NCBI GenBank assembly: GCA_016648135.1
Contig: JADDOH010023091.1
Coordinates: 1-64,000 of the forward strand
DNA from: Agrypnia vestita
Lineage: Eukaryota > Arthropoda > Insecta > Trichoptera > Phryganeidae
Direction of reading: 5' to 3'
DNA length: 64,000 nucleotides
The position numbers and the translations under genes were made by a program. The notes beneath the pieces were generated by a model, which was not told where the DNA came from, ran no database searches, and was given only the letters and a program-made list of their open reading frames with translations. Below are positions 57,001 through 64,000 of the stretch, in pieces (the stretch's first letter is position 1; each line of letters opens with the position of its first letter).

Positions 57001-60000
57001 ATACCACTATTGTAGTTCACAAATAATCTGGGAATATTGACATCAACCTTCTTTTTGTTAACCTTGCACCATCTTTTTACCTTACCTAAAGGTTCCACAT
57101 TGTCGAAATTGGAGCCCATAGTAACGACACTTTTATCTTTCCACCGTACAATAGTGATTTCATCTTTTTTATCAAAGCGGTAATCGTATTCTGCTCTGGG
57201 CCTTTTTTGCATTGTTTTTACAGGCACAAGTAGACATTTCTTGGTTCTATTATCTCTTATTGTATCAGTCGCTCGATAGCCTAATAACTTCAACTCATGC
57301 AATAGTTGGTAGTTAGTAAAAAAGCTGTCAAAGTAAACGACATGTTCATTAGGTTCGGTCGGCATCTTGGCCAACAGAGACTTCACTGCTCTCGCAGCCA
57401 ATGGATCAATAGACATTTTTGTAGATTTACCGGAATAAGCATCAAAAGTATAATAATATCTCGTGGTTTTTCAAGCACTGCCGTCTGTTGTCGTTTATAA
57501 ACCGCATCAGTTATTTCATGACTAGTGCTATATATAGGCGATGTCTTACGCCAAACAGGTCCATTGTCTCCATTTCTGGGGCATTTTACTAGATCAGCCA
57601 GGGGTTCGTCATCGCTATCGTCCCAGTCCGATACATCATGAGCTAGATGGCGTGGTACCACGTCAACTGTATAGTTGCCGGCAAACTTCTTGAAATTTTT
57701 TGGCGTAGTGGGGGAATGCGCAGAAGACAAAATTTGGGTCTCTTTGGTGGAATGTTACATGCGCAAACTTCCCCCCACTATGCTGTAAAATTTCAAGATG
57801 TTTGCTGGCTACTGTACCTGGGACGTCTATTGGAAAAGTTAACGTGACCAAGTTCATCATTTCCTTCCTCTACATCGGTTACGACAGCTGGATCTGGGGG
57901 CACCAACACTAAATCATACTCCACGTCGCTGTTGTTATCTTCCATAACAGCATAGACTGCATCGTCGAATCCAGAATAATTATTTGCACCGGAGAAAATC
58001 TTCCTTGTTGCCGATTCCAAATATTTATACCACTTGAAACATAATAGATAACAGTAGTACAGAAGCGCCCATTGTACACACTTGTGTACAGCGTAACAAA
58101 ATTACCTGAAACTCAGAATCATTATAAATAATTCTCAAACTGCTTATACAATACTGTCAAATATTATAATAGCTAACATATGGAAAGAATATAAACCCAT
58201 ATAATGCACTATTTTAATTTAAAAACAATTAATACATCTTATCTTACAACGCTGTTTGAAATTCTTGATATAAAGAAAAAAATGGCAGCTTTTTGCGACT
58301 TACTGCATAATGTTAATTTATCTCTTAGGAAGCTACTGCCATCTAGTTTCTAAATATGTAGAAAATTTGTAATTATCGTCGATAATGTATTACGAATGAA
58401 GAGTAACATAAGTGTACACACGTGTACAGAGGGCGGTAATGGGTTAAGTAGAATATGTTGCTTAAAATCATCTTTTTATATGAATAAACAACATTTGAAA
58501 ATCATAAAAATCGTATGTCATAATTTCTTGCGTGTTTGAAACATTATAACTTTATTAATATTGAATATTTCTTAATTTCCTACTTACAGATTCTAGATAA
58601 TTAAGTAAACTTTATACATATAAAAAAACATATTATGCTTACATACAAATTTTAAACGAACCAGTCTTCGCCCGGGAACATTAAAAACGTTTATTTGCCG
58701 CGGCCTGTGTATATTTTTCTTAATTATTGTAAATAATGTTCAGTTTATTACTTTTATTTAAGAACAAAGGTTCTATCTAAGTTATCGCCCTAAAAATATT
58801 GCAATCTATCATATACATTCTGATATTAATGAATAATAAAAACCCAAGCCTTAAGTAGATTGAACCTGGAATAGGCATGATGACAGTATTAAAGATTTAA
58901 AGAATAAGTGATTTTAGAGAAGAAAATTTGTATGTGTATATGAAAACTGGATTTTAAAAAATAATCCAGTGTTCCCCACGGAAACAATTAATAGCAGGTG
59001 CGGTCCGCTGAGTTCGCTTCCGAAGCCCCGATGTACTAGCAGGCCGGGAGTGTAGAGCGCAGAAAATTCTCCAAGTCCAGAATCCGTGCCAAGTCGTCGC
59101 CTCAGGTGGTAAAACAAGTCCAATAAATCCAAAATCGTAGCCAAGTCCAAATGCAGAAGTCAGTAGAAAATCCAGAGTCCAAATCCAAAGAAGAAAAGCA
59201 GGGGTCAAGCAGGGTGTGAAGTGAAACGCAGAATAAAATGTTCCAGTAGGCGTACTCGGCAGAGGCTCCCAGCAGAATGAGGCTCTCGCCCGCCCGGCGC
59301 AGTATTTATACAGTGCGGAAAGCTTCCCCCTGACTTGCGCCGCCGACCAATCAGCGCGCTCGATTCACCGGGCGCTCGGAGTGCAAAATGAACGGCCTCC
59401 CGTGCCGATTCGCGGATTAAAATGAAATATTTTAATCGATAGCAAATTAAACGCCACCCCCCCGGGGATTTTAACACATCATCTATACCAATCTATGTCT
59501 TGCCCATAGGATGATGTCGTTTACTGGAACCGCAAGAGTGAATTTACCTAGTTATTCAACAAAATATGCCGATTTACCGCGGCATTTTCAAGAATTAATT
59601 TACATTTAATTCGGTTAAAAATAGTAAACATGATTTTACGAGATTCTAAGTTATACCATTAGATAGATCTCAACCAAGCGCATCCTTTGGTGATATTTTC
59701 AAGTATGTCGGATAGATATTAATTGCGTAATAGGCAGACAAAGTATGTCACCACCAATAAAGCGCACTAGCTAACTTTCAAACACGCAAAAACATATCAC
59801 TCCCATAGATGTTCACATGAGGAACACAATAAAAAATGTTTCATCTCGCCAGGACGTCTGTAACGTCCGTAATCAGAGTTCAAAAATATTCGCTGGTGGC
59901 CCTCGACTCCAGCCGCACGGCGCCCCTATGGCGCCGGGTTTTTTCCATTACCCGCGCGGGCTGTATACATACAGGCGGCGCGGTCAAGCGAGTTTATCAG

Positions 60001-62740
60001 GGCCCACGCGAGATATTTTACTCTCAATTTAAACATTTTTTATTTTAATTTCTACTTTACAATACCACACAAAGGACTCATTTGGCACATTTAAATACTT
60101 ATGTATTTTTACTTCCTCGCCTCTTCGAGGCAGGACATTTACATAAATTCCATCAAAATAGCGGCCATTCTATGATAGTCCGCGGCGCTCCGCGCGATTT
60201 AAAAATGATTTTATTCCCATCGCGCGAGCTTTCCCTGTATATCAAGACCACGAAACATCAATTTTATTCAATATTACATTTACAAATGTCTTATCTAATT
60301 CTTAAATATTTCATTCTTGTCGCTATGTCGCTAATGAGAAAATCTACAATTGATTGCGGAATTTTGGAAGCAATATACTTTTTTTGTGTAATGAAATTCA
60401 TCCGAATTACTTGCATTACACTAGGATACGCCAGGAAATATTATTTCCAATTTTTGTTAAATTCCTTTTTACCAGTATTTACAATTCAGAATATTTTGAG
60501 TTTGTTCAAATCTTTCAGAACAGTGCTGGATTTATGTCACAGAGACATCATTATCGCTATGTCGCTAATGAGAAAATCTACAATTGATTGCGGAATTTTG
60601 GAAGCAATAGATAAGAAGCAATCAATTGTAGATTTTCTCATTAGCGACATCTGTGGGGATTTAGGGGAATGAAAATGGCTTTGTACAGGCCGCATGGAAA
60701 AGGCGCTTACAACTCATATATGAAAGCTTTCTACGCAATTTGAACATATATACAACTTCCAAAAAATGAATAAGCATGGTATATTCTATCATGGGTGGAA
60801 ATGGCGAATGTTACAATTGTGTAAAGTGATCACTTAAGCCAACCATAAAAAGACAGGTCATAAGTCCTGTGTACACCCAAATGACTTCTATACCTACTTT
60901 CCCATAATTAATACAGTTTCGTCTCTGTGAGATATCTATAATATACACTAATTGTTTAACACCAAATATGTAAAATTCCTTTATTACATTATTTTAATTT
61001 GTTTTATCTCAGGTAATCTGGTAGTGCATGAACGCACACACTCTGGAATAAAGCCGTATGTTTGTTCCGTGTGTCAGAAGGGATTCTGTCAGTCTAATGA
61101 ACTCACTAAACATATGAGAACGCACACAGGAGAGAAGAGTCACCAGTGTCCCAAGTGCGAGAAGGGGTTTAATGGCTCCTCCACGCTCATCGTTCATATG
61201 CGCTCACATTCTGGGGAGCGTCCGTACGTCTGCACCATATGTAGCAAAGGTAAGCCATGGCAAATTGAAAAGGTGTTGATGTGTGGTAAAATCTCTTAAA
61301 GTATCTCTCTGCTTAACGTTTGTTTACATGATACAATATATCCAAGATGGATACAACTCACTTTAATTAGTCATTATTGAATTGACAACAAAAGACTTTT
61401 TGAGAGCGTTGACTTTTCATTTAACATTTTCAAACATATTTTTATATATCTTGTTATAAATGGGAAGATCCTGAACATTACCTGCGTTATGCAGATGATA
61501 CGGTACTTCTAACAAGTAACGTTGAGGATCTGCAACTTCTGCTGAATCAGGTAGTGGACATGTGAGAAATTTGGGCTAGAACTTAATACAAACAAAACAA
61601 AATACATGCTTATAAGCAAAAATAACGCAGTTGACTTGAATGACAATCTTTATATAGCTGGAACGAAACTAGAGAAGGTACAAAGTATTGTATACTTGGG
61701 CTGCAACTTAAGTGAAAGATGGGATCCTTCGATTTAAATCAAATGCCGCAATAGAGCAAGCTCATGCAACCTTTATCCGCATGAGAAAGATGTTCTGCAG
61801 TCATGATCTCAACCTAGGATTACGAATTCGAATGGTCAGATGCTACGTGTTTTCAGTATTCTATGGAACGGAAGCATGGACGCTTACTGAAGAACTGATA
61901 AGGCGACTTGAGGCATTCCAGATGTGGATCTACAGAAGAATTCTCAAAATAAGCTGGATGGACAGAGTTACGAATGAAGATGTTATGGCTTGGATGAATA
62001 AAGAAAAAGAAGTTATTAAAACAATAAAAATCTGAAAACTTCAATATCTAGGACATGTGATGAGATATCCAGAGAGATACGAGATCTTGCATCTCATAAT
62101 GCAGGGAAAGATTGCTGGAAGTCGTGGCCCTGGAAGAAGGAGGACTTCATGGCTGAAAAACTTGAGACAGTGGTTTGGCCAGTCTACTGTGGAGCTTTGT
62201 ATTAACGCCGCAGTAAACAAAGTCCGCATAGCCAACATGATTGCCAACGTCCGTTAAACGGACAGGGCACGAAAAGAAGAAGAAACATATTTTTATTTCA
62301 GGATAAAAATAGCTCTACAAGTATTGGGGTGTAATTGTTTTTGCAATATTTTCTTCTCATATACGTACTACAAATCGCAATCTGTTTAAACAAGTTTAGA
62401 AAATCTTCAGGATGTCTATATTATGTTATTTGGGCTAGGGCTCCAAGAGGTTATAGTTACATGCCAGATTGGCTTACAAAACTGAAGTTTTTCTCCTCTG
62501 ATGTGGTGCAATTTTTCAGGTTTTACACAGTCGTCGGGACTGGCGGCGCACGCTCGCAGCCACTCGGCGCAGTGTGGTTATCAGTGTTCACGTTGCCCGC
62601 GTGCCTTTCCCACCATTGCCGAGCGTCGACGCCATCAGTCAGCTCACGGCCTGGCCAATCTGCCCTGTCCTTACTGTCATCGCCGCTTCTCCAGGTCCAA
62701 CGATCTGGTCCGCCACTCTCGAGTGCATCGAGGCCGATGA
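50929..62740 (+). CDS. ZAD-C2H2 zinc-finger transcription factor (5 exons, 523 aa)
   Basis: Exons: 50929-51054, 53667-54213, 54321-54761, 61013-61249, 62520-62740. The joined length is 1,572 nt with no internal stop, and all introns are GT-AG. Residues 1 to about 75 form a ZAD domain with zinc ligands C14, C17, C54 and C57. ZAD is an arthropod dimerisation module. Residues 76-270 are an acidic/polar linker. Nine C2H2 fingers follow: C278, C305, C333, C361, C389, C417, C445, C473 and C500 each begin one. TGE(R/K)-type linkers join fingers 3-4, 5-6 and 6-7. The protein should act in the nucleus as a DNA-binding regulator. Family members often lack one-to-one orthologues, so no name is given. 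Confidence 0.92.
51055..53666 (+). other. Intron 1 of the ZAD zinc-finger gene
   Basis: 2,612 bp, GT-AG. It contains a LINE 3' fragment at 52330-52745. The remainder is AT-rich; a 101-codon minus-strand frame at 51123-51428 has no recognised domain and is not called. Confidence 0.8.
52330..52745 (+). mobile_element. LINE with GAA-type tail, 3' fragment in intron 1
   Basis: 'gtgggatccatctcagaaac', then RRVGSRRTSWLRNLRTG and 'ggcagtgaatattgtcgtaa' follow the C-terminal organisation of the copy at 61440-62285. It ends near 'attagaagaagat' at 52732-52744. Strongly decayed. Confidence 0.65.
53667..54213 (+). CDS. ZAD zinc-finger gene, exon 2
   Basis: The acceptor TTATAG and donor CAG|GTAATT leave phase 1. 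It codes VWQNDGMPHQICKKCMAKLH (C54, C57 of the ZAD), the ZAD C-terminal helix, then a linker rich in E, P, S, N and Q with no zinc finger. The linker repeats short Pro/Asn-rich phrases such as NVNIPLQGNVHMP. Confidence 0.9.
54321..54761 (+). CDS. ZAD zinc-finger gene, exon 3
   Basis: It starts in phase 1 after TTTTAG and ends with one base of a Ser codon before GTGAGT. It carries an acidic segment, then fingers 1-3 (C278-H298, C305-H325, C333-H353) and the first half of finger 4 (C361, C364). Finger 3 has Cys-Arg in place of the usual Phe position, which is unusual. Confidence 0.92.
55824..56165 (+). repeat. Repeat C, first tandem unit in intron 3
   Basis: A unit of about 340 bp runs from 'aattaacgtgtttttaataa' to 'ggccgcggcctcttgattaa'. 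The second unit begins at about 56166 and is split by piggyBac, continuing at 58448. Shared words include 'aaaatcatctttttatatga' and 'aaacattataactttattaa'. Confidence 0.75.
56287..56505 (-). mobile_element. LINE with TTAG/GTAA tail nested in piggyBac
   Basis: On the plus strand 'acttacttacttaccatcac' then 'gccgtttccccgagggggta' is the reverse complement of the LINE end at 20.6 kb. It reaches to about the GRPRKTWHDQ region ('tggtcatgccacgtcttccg'). 5'-truncated at about 220 bp. Confidence 0.82.
56647..58020 (-). pseudogene. piggyBac transposase, broken
   Basis: The minus strand starts MESATRKIFSGANNY with an acidic N-terminus, is cut by the MITE at 57672-57814, resumes with DVSDWDDSDDEPLADLVKC, then jumps near 57450 to FDAYSGKST. 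The second catalytic Asp (YFDSFFT) and third (GMGGVDQMDQ) are present; the segment with the first Asp is deleted. A frameshift near 56950 precedes the C-terminal WWWVIFSYLLDMAVSNAW. At least three lesions make it inactive. Known family role: TTAA-specific DDD transposase. Confidence 0.85.
57672..57814. mobile_element. CAGTTGCC MITE, copy 3, nested in the piggyBac gene
   Basis: 143 bp, with ends TAGTTGCCGGCAAAC (first base C to T) and GTTTGCTGGCTACTG; TA at 57670-57671 and 57815-57816. Its insertion splits the transposase N-terminal region. It is close in sequence to copies 1 and 2. Confidence 0.9.
58970..59476 (-). repeat. LTR-like block (probable solo LTR), minus strand
   Basis: Minus-strand reading: it starts TGTTAAAATCCCCGGGG, has a TATA-like 'gtataaatactgcgcc' near 59310 and ends GTGGGGAACA. 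TG...CA ends and a promoter-like centre suggest an LTR. There is no second LTR or coding region, and the flanks do not show a clear duplication. Confidence 0.42.
60317..60955 (-). mobile_element. CACAGAGAC-family foldback element in intron 3
   Basis: The right end 'gtttcgtctctgtgag' (60918-60933) and 'catgggtggaaatggcgaat' match the family in minus orientation. A segment of about 55 bp ('tgtcgctaatgagaaaatct', 'acaattgattgcggaatttt') occurs at 60324-60371 and again at 60560-60608, then inverted to 60650. That explains the long meaningless open frame over it. Confidence 0.72.
61013..61249 (+). CDS. ZAD zinc-finger gene, exon 4
   Basis: The acceptor TCTCAG and donor AAAG|GTAAGC leave phase 1. 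It completes finger 4 (NLVVHERTH), encodes fingers 5 (C389-H409) and 6 (C417-H437), and starts finger 7 (C445, C448). Linkers HSGIKP, HTGEKS and HSGERP are near-canonical. Confidence 0.92.
61250..62519 (+). other. Intron 4 of the ZAD zinc-finger gene
   Basis: 1,270 bp, GT-AG, largely occupied by a LINE fragment in the same orientation as the gene. Confidence 0.85.
61440..62285 (+). mobile_element. LINE with GAA-type tail, includes reverse-transcriptase YADD
   Basis: LRYADDTVLLTSNVEDLQLL at about 61487-61546 contains the catalytic YADD of reverse transcriptases. The C-terminal part follows with stops: FYGTEAWTLTEELIRRLEAF, QMWIYRRILKISW, GPGRRRTSWLKNLRQWF. It ends in 'aaaagaagaagaaac'. This is the longest of four related copies in the window (others near 12.5, 18.0 and 52.3 kb). 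Frame breaks make it dead. Confidence 0.85.
62520..62740 (+). CDS. ZAD zinc-finger gene, exon 5 (last)
   Basis: After TTTTTCAG the frame completes finger 7 (FTQSSGLAAHARSH) and encodes finger 8 (C473, C476, H489, H493) and finger 9 (C500, C503, H516, H520). It ends RVHRGR and TGA at 62738-62740. Fingers 8 and 9 lack TGEKP linkers. GC content and CpG are clearly higher than in the introns. Confidence 0.92.
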
Positions 62741-64000
62741 GCTGTCACACGGTCCCATGTACATGCAAGTTCTCAGCGGTATATATTAAAGTGTTATCCT
62801 TTTAATATTATTGTATGTACCATTCGATAGTGTTTTACCGTTTTCAAATATTTACTTCACTGAAAAGGATTAGGATGTCTCAAAAAATAACTGAAAATTA
62901 TGTACTTTTTATTGTGTAATTTAAAAATATGTTAATACGCAATCGTGTAGTTACACATTGATATAATATTCTGTGTTAAAGGTGAAATTATCCACTATTT
63001 AGCCATTTGGAATTACAGTGGGATTTTATATTTATGTTTTCAAAATTTGCTGGTTCCGTTTCATACAAGCGGTTACCCGCATTCATACTAGATTTACCCT
63101 AAATTTATTACAATATGTATTTTCCATTGAATTTTCCATTTCTATTATGTTCATAGTTATGTTGTTATCTTGTGATACTGAAACCTAACATGGAGGATAG
63201 TTTGAAATGACGATTGTCTATAAAAGTTCAATTGACAACATTTTTACATACCATTCAAATCTTTTTGCTGACAAAGTGAATTATTTTTTACATCAGACTT
63301 TAATATTGTTTATAACAAATAATGAATTTGTGCAAATAAAAAACTATGAAGTTATTTTTTAAAATACGCCAAGTTAAAAATAACATCAAAATAATTAATG
63401 AAACGGGAAAAGGAGGGATTAATGTGAATTCAGGACAACCAAATGGTCGCTTTTTTTGAGAATCATGGGGGAGGCAAAATTTTAATTTTATTCACTTTCA
63501 TTCACATATTCACAATATAACAATTGATTGTACCAACACCTAACTTGTGTTCTCACCAGTGCCGGATTACGCTTATAGATTTAGGTTAGATTATTGCACA
63601 ATCTTATAGATTTAGGATATATAATAAACACAAATTAAAGTCTTGAGAACAGGGTGCCAAATACTTGATAGTTTGTAGTGGTCATCTCTATTGAAATTGG
63701 GATGTTTGTATATTTCAATGGACTCCCTCACTAATCTGGGTATATGGCACGGTTCTGTTGATAAGATTTTTGTCTTGTCAAATCTGATGAAGTGACAGAG
63801 ATTCCCTGATATATTTGAGTTGTTGTTGTTGCCCTGTTCTCACGACTTTAATTCAACCTTTGAGAGACGTCACAGAATTCCGCCGACGTAATTAGTACAT
63901 ATTGCACACTAGCAACCTCTATCGTAGAAGTGAACAATCCACAACAAAGTGCATATAATTTACGCCCCCAGAAATGGAAACATTAATCAGTCCGCCCTAT
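62741..64000 (+). other. 3' flank of the ZAD gene
   Basis: AT-rich. A polyadenylation signal AATAAA lies at 63335-63340; 'attaaa' at 62785-62790 is an earlier weak alternative. Inverted arms 'attaaagtcttgagaacagg' (63635-63654) and 'cctgttctcacgactttaat' (63833-63852) suggest a small foldback. No further gene is recognised. Confidence 0.45.

Larger units (their letters stand above)
56235..58443 (-). mobile_element. piggyBac-type element, defective, with nested insertions
   Basis: TTAA at 56231-56234 and 58444-58447 flanks 13-bp inverted ends CCCATTAACGCCC and (reverse) CCCATTACCGCCC, with one mismatch. Subterminal inverted copies of 'gtgtaca...tgtacaatgggcg' lie at 56571-56597 and 58066-58090. 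The minus strand carries a broken transposase. A LINE tail (56287-56505) and a MITE (57672-57814) were inserted later. Removing the element rejoins repeat C at one TTAA, matching its tandem neighbour. Confidence 0.9.
54762..61012 (+). other. Intron 3 of the ZAD zinc-finger gene, transposon-filled
   Basis: 6,251 bp, GT-AG. It contains a tandem repeat pair (55824-56234 and 58448-58850), a piggyBac relic with two nested insertions, an LTR-like block and a CACAGAGAC-family foldback. 54770-55820 and 59480-60310 show no recognised features except a GC-rich patch at 59880-60010. Confidence 0.85.

Noticed and set aside
56865..57730. An active piggyBac transposase gene
   Set aside because: The first catalytic Asp region is deleted, a frameshift precedes the C-terminus and a MITE splits the N-terminal part.
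60082..60672. Long open frame of 196 codons on the plus strand
   Set aside because: It spans a CACAGAGAC-family repeat whose direct duplication makes the same 18 residues appear twice; composition is not protein-like and it lies inside an intron.

Overview
The window is AT-rich, intron-bearing eukaryotic DNA crowded with transposable elements, and it almost certainly comes from an insect. The one well-supported host gene begins with a ZAD zinc-finger domain, which is an arthropod family. A retrotransposon 3' end near 17.3 kb carries the 'CCAGCAGTGG' signature that I associate with Lepidoptera. A moth or butterfly is the best guess, but this is inference.

Layout: 0-5 kb holds a mariner transposase tail, a LINE fragment, a 144-bp Tc1-type MITE and a TA-flanked transposon with a LINE tail inside it. 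5.9-8.5 kb has Penelope-like (PLE) pieces, a 65-bp minisatellite inside a dispersed repeat, and a jockey-like LINE tail. 8.6-10.4 kb has a TIR element packed with GAGCATGC motifs that was entered by a tRNA-derived SINE, then an LTR-like block and an inverted SINE copy. 11.6-13.6 kb has a PIF/Harbinger derivative and LINE/MITE pieces. 14-24 kb is a mosaic of MITEs, LINE tails and SINEs. 24-26 kb has PLE terminal repeats. 30-41 kb is rich in foldback elements, including a PIF element that is a full-length palindrome with two head-to-head MADF-domain ORF remnants. 44-48 kb has a PLE insertion whose empty site is also in the window, a nested 257-bp palindrome and a 980-bp PLE foldback.

Host genes: on the plus strand, 50929-62740 is a five-exon ZAD-C2H2 transcription factor of 523 residues with nine zinc fingers. 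All exon joins keep frame and all introns are GT-AG. Its introns hold LINE tails, a piggyBac relic that itself contains two later insertions, an LTR-like block and a foldback element. Upstream on the minus strand, 49273-49422 looks like one 50-codon coding exon of an unidentified gene. I find no rRNA, CRISPR array or intact tRNA gene.

The notable signals are structural: repeated conversion of transposons into long palindromes in three unrelated families (PIF/Harbinger, Penelope and the CACAGAGAC repeat), hammerhead-ribozyme-like hairpins in several PLE terminal repeats, and several pairs of filled and empty insertion sites that allow relative dating inside one window.
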